Shown: piece by piece, positions 8,302 through 18,319 of the stretch
How positions within the stretch are numbered: the first letter of the stretch is position 1
Layout of the letters: each line of letters opens with the position of its first letter
Source of the DNA: Paludibacterium yongneupense DSM 18731
Lineage (GTDB): Bacteria; Pseudomonadota; Gammaproteobacteria; Burkholderiales; Chromobacteriaceae
Reading direction: 5' to 3'
DNA: 64,000 nucleotides
NCBI RefSeq assembly: GCF_000422925.1
Contig: NZ_KE383960.1
Location: 62,886 to 126,885, forward strand
The notes under the pieces: generated by a model
Seen by the model: the letters and a program-made list of their open reading frames with translations, nothing else
What the model was told of the DNA's origin: nothing
Database searches by the model: none
Translations under genes and position numbers: made by a program

Positions 8302-8964
8302 GTGCGCCCGGCAGGGCGCACTCCCGCGGGTGCAGGTCCGGCCGCAAGTTGATCACAGCGAACGAAGCGAAGCGCAACGGCATGCGGGCGGCCCAGTGCG
8401 GGGAGGAAGCGTGGAGCATAAACGGTGAGCCGATGAACAAAAATCGGATATGAGGCGCTGCCGAGCAGGGCAAGCGGGCACGAAACCGCGAAGCTCTCGC
8501 GATCAAGGCGAAGTGGCGTAGATCGGGCGGTTGTGCAGTGAAGGAGTGCGTGCTTACCTGTGGAGATCTCGCCTGATGCCTGAAAGGGCGACGGCTTTGC
8601 CGGAGCGATGAAGTCAGCAGCGGTCGTAGCAGTCGGGGCTACCTGGTGAAGGAGCAAACGAGAAGGAGCGTCGAAGGCCATGTCGATGTCAAAGGCAATG
8701 CGTCAGATGCCTGCGCGAGCGGGGCGGGTCGGCGTAGCCAGCGGTGACGCCGCTGACGATCCGATCTGCGACGAAGCCGATGGCCCGCGACATGAAACCG
8801 GAGACACAGGGTCAGCATCGATCAACGCGATGCTGACGATAGCCTGCTTTGACCAACCCGGGGCTCCCCGACTCAGCTACCTCAACTTATCTAACCGCCC
8901 GGTGCGGACCCACATGCCGGGTGGCGTGGCAGGGTGCGGCCTAAAGGCCGCCCCCCATGCCGAT
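8302..8964 (+). mobile_element. Group IIC intron remnant lacking its reverse transcriptase
   Basis: The 5' end GTGCGCCCGGC (8302-8312) fits the GUGYG group II start and the IIC domain I opening. GAAGTCAGCAG...GTCGTAG (8610-8628) matches the conserved segment preceding the maturase ORF in IIC introns. A domain V hairpin spans about 8894-8927 (ACCGCCCGG ... CCGGGTGGCGT, with a CGC-type catalytic triad). A domain VI-like hairpin (8931-8956) precedes the 3' end CCGAT (8964). Class C introns insert after terminator hairpins, and this one begins 5 bp after the phasin terminator. A normal intron-encoded protein needs over 1 kb; only about 200 bp separates the ORF start region (ATG 8681) from domain V, and no reverse transcriptase motif is visible. 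The element is therefore deleted for its ORF and at best mobile in trans. Confidence 0.82.
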
Positions 8965-8969
8965 CGCTC

Positions 8970-10019
8970 TCAGGCCGGAGCATTGATCCAGGCGATGATT
9001 TCTCGGGTGTAGCGCTTCTCGTTTTCTCGGGTGAATGCGCCGAATTCCTTGAGCAGGCGCTTGCGGGTGAAGTCGCTGAAGCTTTCTCTGCCCTCGTAGA
9101 CCAGATACGGCAGGTTGTCGTCTATGGCCTGCGCCAACCCTTCTCCGCACAGTCCGCGCAATGCCTTCAGATAGGAACGCCGCGGCTGATAATCCTGCTT
9201 CTGCGAGAAAAGGTCGAACAGGGTCGACAAGGGGATCAGCGACAGGTTCGGCTGCGTCATCGGGTTGGCGGCGAGGCCGCGGATACTGTCCTGCAATTGC
9301 CACGGTCGTCCGGGTATCGCGAACAGGGGCAGCCGGTTGTGCAGCCAGGCCGGGTCGTTGACCGGCCAGTTGTCCCACACATACGGTTGGCGGCCGAACT
9401 GCCCGGCCATCCTTTCCATCTCGTCCGGGTCGTGGCCGAGAGAGATCACATGCTGGCCGGTCCAGAAAATGTCGAAAGAGGACGCGATGCGGCCCAGGTC
9501 ATGCCAGTAGTCGGCCGGCATCGGGCCATAGGTCCTCTCCAGCAAAGGATCTTTCGAATAGTAGGTGCCGACCAGGAAGAAGCGCTTGGCATTCGATACG
9601 CTGGCCAGGTATTCGGCGATGTCGACCTGGCGCCGTGCGAGCTCGGGCAGCTTGCTGGCGAAGTCGTCGAAGGCGACGCTGAGCAGATCAGGCTCCAGTG
9701 CGTCGTCGATCTGCTGCATCCGTGTCTTCAGCGCCTGCCGCGTGTCCGTGTCCAACCGCTCGACCTGATATGGCGTGAAGCCGATGCCGAAAGCCACGCC
9801 GCGCTCGCGCAAGCGGTGTCTGAACTTGCGCAGCGAGTCCAGTACCGGTTCGGGCCAGTTCTCGCGCCAGTGCTCGCGCAAGTAGATATCGCTCTTGGGG
9901 GCGTACAGGTAGTAGGCCGCCCCCTTGTCATGGCAGAAGTCCGCAAAGTGCATTCTGTCGTCCCAGTCCCATGGAGTTTGGGTATACAAGCCTTCGATGA
10001 TTCCGAGTTCCAGCGTCAT
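8970..10019 (-). CDS. GH84-family (beta-N-acetylglucosaminidase-like) protein
   Basis: 349 residues. The N-terminus GIIEGLYTQTPWDWDDRMHFADFC followed by YYLYAPKSDIYLREHWRENWP is the characteristic start of the GH84/NAGidase TIM barrel (GF[IV]EG[FY]Y ... YIYAPK.D...R..W). The catalytic pair of adjacent Asp is present in SVAFDDFAS. GH84 enzymes remove N-acetylglucosamine from glycans or O-GlcNAc proteins by substrate-assisted catalysis. There is no signal peptide and no accessory carbohydrate-binding domain, unlike many secreted bacterial members, so the protein is predicted cytoplasmic. Its stop codon lies 5 bp from the intron 3' end. A well-formed promoter precedes it. Substrate not determinable. 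Confidence 0.85.
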   Translation of the reverse strand: MTLELGIIEGLYTQTPWDWDDRMHFADFCHDKGAAYYLYAPKSDIYLREHWRENWPEPVLDSLRKFRHRLRERGVAFGIGFTPYQVERLDTDTRQALKTRMQQIDDALEPDLLSVAFDDFASKLPELARRQVDIAEYLASVSNAKRFFLVGTYYSKDPLLERTYGPMPADYWHDLGRIASSFDIFWTGQHVISLGHDPDEMERMAGQFGRQPYVWDNWPVNDPAWLHNRLPLFAIPGRPWQLQDSIRGLAANPMTQPNLSLIPLSTLFDLFSQKQDYQPRRSYLKALRGLCGEGLAQAIDDNLPYLVYEGRESFSDFTRKRLLKEFGAFTRENEKRYTREIIAWINAPA

Positions 10020-10061
10020 GGCGTTGTCCTCAACATGTCGGCGCAGCAGAGTGCTGCCTGC

Positions 10062-10091
10062 TTATTAGACAATGTTTAAAATACGAGTCAA
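10062..10091 (-). promoter_or_regulatory. Promoter of the GH84 gene
   Basis: On the minus strand TTGACT (10086-10091), an 18-bp spacer, then TAATAA (10062-10067), about 40 bp before the GH84 start. It separates this gene from the unrecognised gene upstream. Confidence 0.65.
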
Positions 10092-10101
10092 CGGCAGGCG
10101 G

Positions 10102-10809
10102 TCAGGTGGAAGGGGGTAGCGAGAGGAGCAGATCGCGCAACGAGGCGCTTTGCCCAAGGGTCAGATCGATAAAGCGCGCGAGGTTGAGGGCATAATGCGT
10201 GCCGTCCGGCACCGGCCAGTGCTTTTCGCCGGCGTCGGCGTGCGGTGCGGATGATGTGGGGTAATAGCCGACATAGTGTTGCGCTAGCAGCAAAACCATG
10301 CGTGCGAGTTCGGCTTGCCCGAGCAGGCCGGCTTGCCAGTCGGGAGGAGCGGGGGCGTGCCCGGAGATCGGGCACTGTGTTTGCAGCGCGAGCTGGACGC
10401 TACGGCTCAGGACATCGAACACCCGTGCCGTGAACCCGGCGGCGCCGGGCGGACCGCAGGGTAGCCAGGCGCCGGGCAGGGGGGCGAGCGGGTCGGCGAT
10501 GGCGGCAAGCGCGGCGAGCGCTCGCTCGTCGCCGCCGGCTTGCATGACAAATCCCCATTCTTCGCCGACGGGCTGCCAGTGTGCCGCAATCTCGGCGAAG
10601 AGCAGACCTTCGCCGCGGCACAATCGCCCGAGCCGCTGCGCCCTTTCCATTCCGGCCGCTTGCAGGTCGACGCGCAGCGTGCCGAGCGCCAGGCCGTTCC
10701 ATTCCGGCCATGGCGAGTCGACGCGCGCGACGTCGATTCCGCCTTGCGCCAGGCGGCGCGCGACGAGGTCGAGAAAAGGGGCCTTGCCCTGTAGCATGAC
10801 GGGATGCAT
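10102..10809 (-). CDS. Hypothetical protein, not recognised
   Basis: 235 residues from ATG 10809, preceded only by a weak GAGA. I do not recognise the family. The protein is rich in Ala, Gly, Pro and Leu with no signal peptide. It has a helical segment with conserved-looking aromatic positions ([18 protein letters not shown]) and an N-terminal half that could be an alpha/beta fold. Coding potential is supported by length and strong third-position GC. It is on the same strand as the GH84 gene, 82 bp upstream of it, but the GH84 gene has its own promoter. Its start is 188 bp downstream of the ppa stop. Confidence 0.6.
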   Translation of the reverse strand: MHPVMLQGKAPFLDLVARRLAQGGIDVARVDSPWPEWNGLALGTLRVDLQAAGMERAQRLGRLCRGEGLLFAEIAAHWQPVGEEWGFVMQAGGDERALAALAAIADPLAPLPGAWLPCGPPGAAGFTARVFDVLSRSVQLALQTQCPISGHAPAPPDWQAGLLGQAELARMVLLLAQHYVGYYPTSSAPHADAGEKHWPVPDGTHYALNLARFIDLTLGQSASLRDLLLSLPPST

Positions 10810-10934
10810 GCGGTTCTCAGGCAGCCATCGGCAAAAGCGGTAGCGTGGGCACAGTCGTGGTTTCTCATGGCGAAGAAGATTCAGTCAGCATGGTAGCATG
10901 GCGCCGACCAGGGCTGTGTGACGCGCTCGAGGCG

Positions 10935-10962
10935 GAAAAGAACGCGCCGCATGCGCGGCGCG
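10935..10962 (-). terminator. Intrinsic terminator after ppa
   Basis: On the minus strand an 8-bp GC stem (10955-10962 with 10943-10950, loop GCAT) is followed by TTCTTTTC. A second inverted repeat (CGACCGG near 10967 with CCGGTCG near 10984) lies just before it. Together they end the ppa transcript. Confidence 0.7.
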
Positions 10963-10997
10963 CCGTGCGACCGGAGCGAATGCCCGGTCGCAGTGGA

Positions 10998-11531
10998 TTA
11001 CTTGGCGGCGGCCGCGCGCTTGATGCCTTCGTTCAGCTCGACAGTAGCGTCCTGCAGCGTGCCCCAGCCCTGGATCTTGACCCATTTGCCCTTTTCCAGA
11101 TCCTTGTAGTGCTCGAAGAAATGCACCATCTGGTTGCGCAGCAATTCCGGCAGGTCTTCCAGCTTCTGGATCGCCTTGTACATGGGACAGAGTTTTTCGA
11201 CCGGAACGGCGATCAGCTTGGCGTCGATGCCGGATTCGTCTTCCATCTTGATCATGCCCAGCGCGCGGCAGCGGATCAATACGCCGGGCGGCAGGGGGAA
11301 GGGGGTGACGACCAGCACGTCGACCGGATCGCCATCGTCGGACAGGGTTTGCGGGACGAAACCGTAGTTGGCCGGGTAGAACATCGAGGTACCCATGAAG
11401 CGGTCGACGCACAGGGCGCCCGAATCCTTGTCGAATTCGTACTTGATCGGTGCGCCGTTGGCGCTGATTTCGATCACGACGTTAAAGTCGTTGGGCATAT
11501 CCTTGCCAGCGGAGATACGGTCGAGATTCAT
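10998..11531 (-). CDS. ppa: Inorganic pyrophosphatase (family I)
   Basis: 177 residues, the usual bacterial PPase length. It hydrolyses PPi to drive biosynthesis. The signature [10 protein letters not shown], carrying the metal-binding Asp triad, is clear, along with [12 protein letters not shown] and the C-terminal VKIQGWG. Start chosen at ATG 11531 ([11 protein letters not shown]), with AAAGGA nine bases upstream; a TTG three codons earlier overlaps that ribosome site. Monocistronic, with its own -10 box and terminator. Confidence 0.96.
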   Translation of the reverse strand: MNLDRISAGKDMPNDFNVVIEISANGAPIKYEFDKDSGALCVDRFMGTSMFYPANYGFVPQTLSDDGDPVDVLVVTPFPLPPGVLIRCRALGMIKMEDESGIDAKLIAVPVEKLCPMYKAIQKLEDLPELLRNQMVHFFEHYKDLEKGKWVKIQGWGTLQDATVELNEGIKRAAAAK

Positions 11532-11582
11532 CGGATTCAATCCTTTCAGGTAAGCCGTTTAAACGTGCGAATGACATCGCGC

Positions 11583-11588
11583 ATTATA
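11583..11588 (-). promoter_or_regulatory. -10 element of the ppa promoter
   Basis: A perfect TATAAT on the minus strand 51 bp before the ppa start. The -35 region 17-18 bp upstream is poorly conserved. Confidence 0.5.
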
Positions 11589-11643
11589 GCGCAGTGGCCG
11601 TTCCTGTTCGATGGCAGGGGAGGTCGTCGTGCGCGGGGCGCGC

Positions 11644-11649
11644 TATACT
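11644..11649 (+). promoter_or_regulatory. Candidate -10 element of the coq7 promoter
   Basis: TATACT, 35 bp before the coq7 start codon; the -35 region is GC-rich and unconvincing. Confidence 0.35.
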
Positions 11650-11684
11650 CGGCATTATTGTCATTTCAGTGGGATGTTTCCGCC

Positions 11685-12305
11685 ATGTTTGATCAGTTGA
11701 TCATCGAGTTCGACAAGGGGTTGCGCACCCTGTTTGCTTCGAGTCACAGCGCCCGGCCGCACCCCGACCAGGACATGGAGCAACCGGAACTGGACGAAGC
11801 GGCCACGCGCCATGCCCTTGGCCTGATGCGTGTCAATCACTGCGGCGAAGTCTGCGCCCAGGCCCTCTATCAGGGACAGGCCTTGACCGCGCGCGATCCC
11901 GTCGCGCGCGACGCGCTCAAGCAGGCCGCGTTCGAAGAAGTCGAACATCTGGCATGGACGGAAAGGCGTATTCGCGAGCTGGGCGGTCGTCCCAGCGTGT
12001 TCAATCCCCTGTGGTACGGTGGCTCGCTGGCCATCGGCATCGGTGCCGGCTTGCTCGGCGACAAATGGAATCTGGGGTTTCTGGAAGAGACCGAGCACCA
12101 GGTGGCGGCCCACCTCGACGGTCACTTGAAAACGCTCCCCGAGGGCGACGGTAAAAGCCGTGCCATCGTCGAGCGCATGCGCGACGACGAACAGCGCCAT
12201 GCCGCGATGGCGCACGAGCATGGCGCTGCACCCTTGCCTTTGCCGGTGCGCGGCTTGATGAAGCTCAGTGCGCGTTTGATGACGACGGCCAGTTATCGGG
12301 CCTGA
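11685..12305 (+). CDS. coq7: Demethoxyubiquinone hydroxylase Coq7
   Basis: 206 residues from ATG 11685. A membrane-associated diiron monooxygenase that hydroxylates 2-polyprenyl-3-methyl-6-methoxy-benzoquinol in ubiquinone synthesis. The iron ligands lie in repeated ExxH motifs: [11 protein letters not shown] (Glu55), EEVEHLAW (Glu85/His88), the EETEHQ segment, and DDEQRHA. Two short hydrophobic stretches ([15 protein letters not shown] and nearby) fit the interfacial membrane association of this family. ubiG, acting in the same pathway, is in this window at 30.7 kb. Confidence 0.95.
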   Translation: MFDQLIIEFDKGLRTLFASSHSARPHPDQDMEQPELDEAATRHALGLMRVNHCGEVCAQALYQGQALTARDPVARDALKQAAFEEVEHLAWTERRIRELGGRPSVFNPLWYGGSLAIGIGAGLLGDKWNLGFLEETEHQVAAHLDGHLKTLPEGDGKSRAIVERMRDDEQRHAAMAHEHGAAPLPLPVRGLMKLSARLMTTASYRA

Positions 12306-12331
12306 TCCGGCGGCGGCCGGGCATCCATGAT

Positions 12332-12362
12332 GTGCCGGCACCGCGTTCTGCGGCGCCGGCAC
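12332..12362 (+). terminator. Hairpin after coq7, possible terminator
   Basis: GTGCCGGC (12332-12339) pairs with GCCGGCAC (12355-12362). The nearest T run (12378-12382) is 15 bp further on, so intrinsic termination is uncertain. Confidence 0.3.
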
Positions 12363-12552
12363 CCTGGTGCGCTAGCGTTTTTCTGCCTGCCTGTGACGGA
12401 AAACGCGAATCCCCTGCCGCGATTTACCTCCGCCAGTGGTGCTCTCTCCACATTTCGTCCACCATTTGAGCCTATTGTTGCTGCATGGCGCCTGTCGTCG
12501 CGGCTTTATGGCATGCGATGCGGCGTTCCCGTGACCAACGTTCAGGATACGC

Positions 12553-13791
12553 ATGACTACGTTTCGCGCTCATACCCGGCGCTATCTGCTCATCATTCTG
12601 CTGCTGGCAGTGGCCGCCGTGGCGATCAAGAAAGTCTATTTCACTCCCCCCGATGGCCCGCATTTCCTGACCGGAACGGTCCATCGTGCGGATATCGAAG
12701 ACACCGTTCTGGCAAGCGGGACCCTGCAGGGCATCGACGAGGTCAGCGTCGGCTCGCAAGCGTCGGGTCAAGTCAAGTCGCTGTACGTGCAACTGGGACA
12801 GCGCGTGAAAAAAGGGCAGCTTGTCGCCGTGATCGATTCCCTGACGCAGGAAAACAGCCTGCGTGCCGACCAGGCCGCCCTGGAGAACGTGCTTGCGCAG
12901 AAGCGTTCGAAACAGGCGACGCTGCATCAGGCCGAGCTGACCTTCGCCCGCGAGCAGACATTGCTTGCGCAGGATGCGGCGGCACGCGCGGACTACGAAT
13001 CGGCCGAAGCGACGCTCGCGTCGACGCGGGCCGACATCGCCGCCCTCGACGCCCAGATCCGCGAGGCGCAAGTCACCGTCGATAATGCCAAAGTCGACCT
13101 CAATCACACCCGCATCACCTCCCCCATCGATGGCACGGTGGTCGCCATCGTCACCAAGCAGGGGCAGACGGTGAACGCGACCCAGTCGACGCCGACCATC
13201 GTCAAGGTGGCGCAGCTCGATACCGTATTGATCAAGGCGGAAATATCCGAGGCCGACGTCACCCGCGTCAAGCCGGGGCTGGAGGCCTACTTCACGATCC
13301 TGGGCGAGCCGGATCACCGCTACGACACGCGCCTGAGCGCGATCGAACCCGGACCGGAGGCCATGAGCGAAGACAGCTTCAGTTCGTCGTCGAGCTCGAC
13401 CTCCTCCACGTCGTCGAGCAGCTCCTCTTCGTCCTCGTCGAGCACGGCCATTTATTACAACGGCCTGCTGATGGTCCCCAACCCCGATGGCAAGTTCCGC
13501 ATCTCGATGACGGCACAGGTCAACATCGTGCTCGCGAAGGCGCGCGCGGCGCTGATCGTGCCGGCTTCTGCCCTCGGCCCGCGGGCGGGCGACGGCCGCT
13601 ATGCGGTGCAGGTGGTCGGGGCGGACGGCCGTACGGTGCATGCGCGGCAGATACGCATCGGCATCAATAATCACGTCAATGCGCAGATTCTCGACGGCCT
13701 GCAAGAAGGGGAGCGCGTGGTCATTCGCCAGGCTGCGGCCACGGCCAGCACCGAGTCGACGCACCCGGGCCCGCCACCGGGAGGAATGTAA
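12553..13791 (+). CDS. macA: MacA-type periplasmic adaptor of an ABC efflux pump
   Basis: 412 residues; AGGA lies 5 bases before ATG 12553. One N-terminal membrane anchor ([15 protein letters not shown]), then the lipoyl half-motifs, a long coiled-coil hairpin (about 95-185), and beta-barrel and membrane-proximal domains. It bridges MacB in the inner membrane to an outer-membrane channel, and the next two genes supply both. Unusual feature: an almost pure Ser/Thr tract of about 25 residues (about 274-299) between the beta-barrel strands, just before [19 protein letters not shown]. Cargo (macrolide, peptide, siderophore or lipid) cannot be told from sequence. Confidence 0.9.
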   Translation: MTTFRAHTRRYLLIILLLAVAAVAIKKVYFTPPDGPHFLTGTVHRADIEDTVLASGTLQGIDEVSVGSQASGQVKSLYVQLGQRVKKGQLVAVIDSLTQENSLRADQAALENVLAQKRSKQATLHQAELTFAREQTLLAQDAAARADYESAEATLASTRADIAALDAQIREAQVTVDNAKVDLNHTRITSPIDGTVVAIVTKQGQTVNATQSTPTIVKVAQLDTVLIKAEISEADVTRVKPGLEAYFTILGEPDHRYDTRLSAIEPGPEAMSEDSFSSSSSSTSSTSSSSSSSSSSSTAIYYNGLLMVPNPDGKFRISMTAQVNIVLAKARAALIVPASALGPRAGDGRYAVQVVGADGRTVHARQIRIGINNHVNAQILDGLQEGERVVIRQAAATASTESTHPGPPPGGM

Positions 13792-13795
13792 GCCG

Positions 13796-15745
13796 ATGAC
13801 AGCCCCCTTGATCGAGTTGAGTGGCGTACGCCGCGAATTTCCGGCGGGCGAGACGACCGTAGCCGTGCTCAAGGATATCGACTTGAGCGTGCATGCCGGC
13901 GAGATGGTCGCGATTGTCGGCGCTTCGGGTTCTGGCAAGTCGACGTTGATGAATATTCTCGGCTGTCTGGATCAACCATCCTGCGGCAGCTATCGCATCG
14001 CCGGGCGCGAAACCGGACAGCTGCAGCCCGACGAACTGGCGGAATTGCGGCGCGAGCATTTCGGTTTCATTTTCCAGCGCTACCATCTGCTGCCGGATCA
14101 GACGGCCCGCGGCAATGTCGAAATACCGGCCATCTATGCCGGACGGGACCGGTCGGCGCGGCGGCGCCGTGCGACCGAACTGCTGGAGAGGCTTGGCCTG
14201 GGCGAGCGCGGAGATCATCGCCCGGGGCAGTTGTCGGGCGGGCAGCAGCAGCGCGTCAGTATCGCCCGTGCGTTGATGAACGGCGGACGGGTGATTCTCG
14301 CCGACGAGCCCACCGGCGCTCTCGACAGCAAGAGCGGGCAGGAAGTGATGGCCATTCTGGCCGAGTTGCATGCGGATGGCCACACGATCATCCTCGTGAC
14401 CCACGATATGAAAGTGGCGGAGCATGCTGATCGCATCATCGAAATCAGCGATGGCGAGATCATCGCCGACCGGCGGCGCGACGATCGTCCGCTCGCCGCG
14501 CCGCGGCCACTGGCGCCGGTCGAGCGCGAAGCCGGCTGGCTCGCCGTGCGCGACCGCTTCGGCGAAGCTTTGCGCATGTCGCTCGCGGCGATGCTCTCCC
14601 ACCGGCTGCGCACCTTTCTGACCATGCTCGGCATCATCATCGGCATCGCTTCCGTGGTGTCCGTGGTGGCGCTCGGCGACGGATCGACCCAGCGCATCCT
14701 CAAGGACATCAGTTCGATGGGCACCAACACCATCGATGTGTTCCCCGGCAAGGAGTTCGGGGACATGAAGTCGTCTTCCATCCACACGCTGGTCCCATCC
14801 GATGCCGATGCGCTAGCCCAGCAGAGTTATGTCGACAGCGTGACGCCGTCGGTGTCGACCAGCGTCACCGCCCGTTATCGTTCGATCGCGGTTTCGGCTA
14901 CCGTCAACGGTGTCGGCGAACACTATTTCCGTGTGCGCGGTCTGGAAATGGCGCAAGGGCAGGTCTTTGACTCGGAGAGCGTCAAGCGCCTGGCGCAGGA
15001 CGTCGTGATCGACGATAACACTCGCAAAGGCCTGTTCCCCGGCGGCGAGAATGCCGTGGGCGCGGTCATCCTGCTCGGAACCGTACCTTGCCGCATCATC
15101 GGCGTCGCCGAGAAAAAGGACAGCGGCTTCGGCAACAACAGCAGTCTCAACGTCTGGGTGCCTTACACGACGGCGATGAGCCGGATGCTCGGTCAGTCCT
15201 ACCTCAAGGGCGTGACCGTCCGCGTCAGCGATTCGGTCGCGAGCCAGGATGCGGAACGCGGCATCATCGAGTTGATGACGCAGCGGCACGGCACCCGCGA
15301 TTTCTACGTCTTCAACACCGACAGCATCCGTCAGACGATTGAGAAGACCACGTCGACGCTGACCTTGCTGGTGTCGCTGATCGCCGTGATTTCGCTGGTC
15401 GTCGGGGGCATCGGCGTGATGAATATCATGCTGGTGTCAGTGACCGAGCGCACGGGTGAAATCGGTGTGCGCATGGCTGTCGGCGCGCGGCAGAGCGATA
15501 TCATGCAACAGTTCCTGATCGAGGCGGTGCTGGTCTGCCTGTGCGGCGGCATCCTCGGCATCAGCCTGGCCCTGCTGGTCGGCGTCGTGTTCGCCCATTT
15601 TGTCAGCGGTTTCAGCATGATTTATTCGACGACGTCGATTGTCGCCGCTTTTGTCTGTTCCACCCTGATAGGGGTGACTTTCGGCTATCTGCCGGCGCGC
15701 AACGCCGCGCGCCTGAACCCGATCGAAGCTTTGGTGAACGAGTGA
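13796..15745 (+). CDS. macB: MacB-type ABC transporter, fused ATPase and permease
   Basis: 649 residues (E. coli MacB has 648). The N-terminal ATPase has Walker [10 protein letters not shown], signature [15 protein letters not shown] and Walker [14 protein letters not shown] first transmembrane helix follows near residue 275, then a large periplasmic domain and three C-terminal helices (about 520-640), the mechanotransmission fold. The start is ATG 13796, 4 bp after macA, with GGAGG at the macA 3' end. The stop TGA overlaps the next ATG by one base (TGATG), so the three genes form a coupled operon. Confidence 0.93.
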   Translation: MTAPLIELSGVRREFPAGETTVAVLKDIDLSVHAGEMVAIVGASGSGKSTLMNILGCLDQPSCGSYRIAGRETGQLQPDELAELRREHFGFIFQRYHLLPDQTARGNVEIPAIYAGRDRSARRRRATELLERLGLGERGDHRPGQLSGGQQQRVSIARALMNGGRVILADEPTGALDSKSGQEVMAILAELHADGHTIILVTHDMKVAEHADRIIEISDGEIIADRRRDDRPLAAPRPLAPVEREAGWLAVRDRFGEALRMSLAAMLSHRLRTFLTMLGIIIGIASVVSVVALGDGSTQRILKDISSMGTNTIDVFPGKEFGDMKSSSIHTLVPSDADALAQQSYVDSVTPSVSTSVTARYRSIAVSATVNGVGEHYFRVRGLEMAQGQVFDSESVKRLAQDVVIDDNTRKGLFPGGENAVGAVILLGTVPCRIIGVAEKKDSGFGNNSSLNVWVPYTTAMSRMLGQSYLKGVTVRVSDSVASQDAERGIIELMTQRHGTRDFYVFNTDSIRQTIEKTTSTLTLLVSLIAVISLVVGGIGVMNIMLVSVTERTGEIGVRMAVGARQSDIMQQFLIEAVLVCLCGGILGISLALLVGVVFAHFVSGFSMIYSTTSIVAAFVCSTLIGVTFGYLPARNAARLNPIEALVNE

Positions 15746-17136
15746 TGGCTTTATATTCCGCTATTTTACGAGTGCTCCCACTGTTGGCACTGAGCGCTTG
15801 CGGTTCGCTGCTTGCGACGCCTTACTCTTCTCCCGCGACCGAGATTCCCGCGCAGTGGGCGCACGGCGCGACGCGCATCGGGGCGGCGGAGCGGCTGAGC
15901 GATCCATGGTGGCGCGCTTTCGGCGATCCCGGGCTGAACGCGTTTGTCGACGACATTCTCGCGCGCAACAACGATCTGGCGGAAGCGGCGATCACGGTTC
16001 GGCGCGCGCAGTACAAGGCCGGCCTCAGCGACGACAACCGCTATCCCGCTCTTTCCGCCAGCGTGACGACCAGCAGCAGCAATCATCTGCGCGGCGACTC
16101 GCAGACGACGCGCTCGTCTTCGGCGAGCGTGAGCGTGAGCTACGAGGCCGATCTGTGGGGCAAACTGTCCAGCGCCAACGATGTGGCGCAGTGGGAGGCA
16201 AAGGCGACGCAGCAGGATCTGGAAAGCAGCGCGCAGTCGCTGGTGGGCACGGCGGTCACCCTGTACTGGAAACTTGCCTATCTGAACGACTATATCGGGC
16301 TGCAGCGGCAGAGTATCGACTATACGCGCAAGGTTCTGGCGATCGCCGAGGCGAAACACGCGGCTGGCAGCGTTTCCGCGATCGATGTTTTCAGCGCGCA
16401 GCAGACGCTGGCCGGACTCGAGGCTGATCTGAGCACGCTGGAGGAAAGCCGGGTAGAGACCCGCAATTCGATCGCCCTGTTGTACGACAGCCCGCAGACG
16501 GCCAGCTACCGCGAACCGCAGAGCTTGCCGGCTTCGGCTTTGCCGGCGGTCGATGCCGGTCTGCCGGCCGGTCTGCTGGCTCGCCGGCCCGACCTCAAGG
16601 CGGCCGAGCTGCGCTTGCGCGAGTCCCTGGCGACGGTCGACTATACTCGCGCCAGCTATTATCCCGACCTGACATTGACCGGATCGCTCGGAGGCAGCAG
16701 CACGGGGCTGTCGCGAGTATTGAGCGATCCCATCGGCACCCTGAGTGCGGAACTGACCCTGCCGTTTCTGCAATGGACGCAGACGACGCTGAATATCAAG
16801 GTGGCACGCGCCGATTACGACAAGGCGGTCATTTCGTTCCGCCAGACCCTGTACCAGGCGTTGGTCGACGTCGACAATGCGTTGTCGGCCCGTCAACAGT
16901 ACGCGGTACAGGCCGAACGTCAGTCGGCCTCGCTCGAGGCCGCGCGCAAGTCGGAACGTTTGTACGAGGCGCAGTACCGCAACGGCTACGTTGCCCTCAA
17001 GGGCTGGCTCGATGCGCAGGATACCCGGCGCAGTGCGGAAATCGCCTTGCTCAAAGTGCGCTACAACCAGTTTGCGAATCACGCCGTGCTGTGTCAGGCG
17101 CTAGGTGGGGGCACCCGGTTGGCGGAGGAGCGCTAG
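15745..17136 (+). CDS. Outer-membrane efflux lipoprotein (TolC/NodT family)
   Basis: 463 residues. The signal [19 protein letters not shown] ends in a lipobox (LSAC), so the protein is a predicted lipoprotein. Two repeated outer-membrane-efflux halves give the trimeric beta-barrel/alpha-tunnel fold (..DPWWRAFGDPGLNAFVDDIL.. and ..ARRPDLKAAELRLRESLATVDYTRASYYPDLTLTGSLG..), typical of the NodT/OprM group. Translationally coupled to macB. The last 36 bp overlap the 3' end of the convergent MFS gene. Confidence 0.92.
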   Translation: MALYSAILRVLPLLALSACGSLLATPYSSPATEIPAQWAHGATRIGAAERLSDPWWRAFGDPGLNAFVDDILARNNDLAEAAITVRRAQYKAGLSDDNRYPALSASVTTSSSNHLRGDSQTTRSSSASVSVSYEADLWGKLSSANDVAQWEAKATQQDLESSAQSLVGTAVTLYWKLAYLNDYIGLQRQSIDYTRKVLAIAEAKHAAGSVSAIDVFSAQQTLAGLEADLSTLEESRVETRNSIALLYDSPQTASYREPQSLPASALPAVDAGLPAGLLARRPDLKAAELRLRESLATVDYTRASYYPDLTLTGSLGGSSTGLSRVLSDPIGTLSAELTLPFLQWTQTTLNIKVARADYDKAVISFRQTLYQALVDVDNALSARQQYAVQAERQSASLEAARKSERLYEAQYRNGYVALKGWLDAQDTRRSAEIALLKVRYNQFANHAVLCQALGGGTRLAEER

Positions 17137-18255
17137 CGTTCCGGCCATCAGGCCGAGTCCCGCCAGCCATGCGATGAGGGCAGGCGACATGGCGGCCGCG
17201 GCCGCCGCCCCGACCAGCAGGGGGCCGCAGAGCTGGCCGAACGCGAAAGCTGCAGTCATCCTCGCCATCAAGTTTTGCGCCTGCCTGCCCGCGACGGCGC
17301 GCGCCTCCTGCATACCGAGCATGGTAAGCAGCATGAAGGTTCCGCCGACGCAGAGGGCGGCAGCAAGCAAGGCGCCCAATCCCTGCCGCCACTGCGGCAG
17401 CAGTACGCCTGCCGCCATGACCCATTGCGCGCCGGCCCACAGGCGGCGCCGCGGCACATGCCCTTCCAGCAGGCTGCCCGCTAGCGTCGAGATCAGAGCG
17501 GCGAGCCCGAAGACGGGCCATACCCAGCTGAAGACGGCGGGGTCGGCCACCAGCGCGCGTGCCTGTGCCGGCAGGAAGGTTGCGGGCAAACTGTAGCCGA
17601 ATCCGGCCAGGCCATAACACACGATCAAGCCGCCGTGTCCGGATCGGGTAGAGGCCGTCATGACGGCCGGCCGTGTCTCCGCTACGGCGGTGGTCCCCGC
17701 CCGCAGGCGCGGCCAGACGAAAGCGCTGCCCAGCGCCGCCGCCGCCGCAAGCACCCCCCATCCTTCGCGTGACGAACCGCCGCAAGCGGCGACGGCGGCG
17801 CACAGCAGGCCGGCAACGAAGATGCCCGCACCGACCCCGGCGAAGCTCATCCCCGCCAAGGCGCTACGCTCGAGCTCGGCCAGCCGCGCCATGCTGATGC
17901 TAGCCGTCGCGACCAATACCCAGGCGCTGGCGATGCCGGCGCCAAAGCGCAAGATCAGCCAGACCGGGTAGTCCAGAGGTGCAGCCATGAGCGCGGTGGC
18001 GGCCACGACCAGAATCAGGCCGCCGCGCAGCAGGCCTTCGGGCCGGAAGGTGGCGCGCGCCGCGACCAGAGCGCCGACCAGATAACCGGTGTAATTGGCG
18101 AAGGCGAGCGTGCTGCCGCGCGCGAGCGACAGTCCGGCGTCGGCCTGCATCAGCGGTAGCATGGGGGTAAAGGCAAAGCGCCCTATGCCCATGGCGACGG
18201 CCAGTGCCGTCAGGCTGGCGAGGACGATGACAAGAGCGGGGCGGTTCTTTTGCAT
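17101..18255 (-). CDS. MFS transporter, YbfB/YjiJ family
   Basis: 384 residues with about 12 predicted membrane helices. The N-terminal ALAVAMGIGRFAFTPMLPLMQ is the hallmark of the YbfB/YjiJ subfamily, which resembles sugar or drug exporters of unknown substrate. It is divergent from a LysR gene 64 bp away, which is likely its regulator. Convergent with the outer-membrane factor gene, with a 36-bp 3' overlap. Confidence 0.85.
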   Translation of the reverse strand: MQKNRPALVIVLASLTALAVAMGIGRFAFTPMLPLMQADAGLSLARGSTLAFANYTGYLVGALVAARATFRPEGLLRGGLILVVAATALMAAPLDYPVWLILRFGAGIASAWVLVATASISMARLAELERSALAGMSFAGVGAGIFVAGLLCAAVAACGGSSREGWGVLAAAAALGSAFVWPRLRAGTTAVAETRPAVMTASTRSGHGGLIVCYGLAGFGYSLPATFLPAQARALVADPAVFSWVWPVFGLAALISTLAGSLLEGHVPRRRLWAGAQWVMAAGVLLPQWRQGLGALLAAALCVGGTFMLLTMLGMQEARAVAGRQAQNLMARMTAAFAFGQLCGPLLVGAAAAAAMSPALIAWLAGLGLMAGTLALLRQPGAPT

Positions 18256-18319
18256 GCCTCACTGTACCGCACGGCCGAGTATGAATAATATTGAATACTC
18301 ATAAACGTGGATTCTCAAA

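Noticed and set aside
8297..8964. Protein-coding frames of 60-260 codons in the intron region
   Set aside because: They have no ribosome sites or family features, and the sequence is explained by group II ribozyme landmarks.
10845..11684. A 486-codon frame leading into coq7
   Set aside because: It is antisense to ppa. Coq7 proteins begin at about [10 protein letters not shown], which matches ATG 11685.
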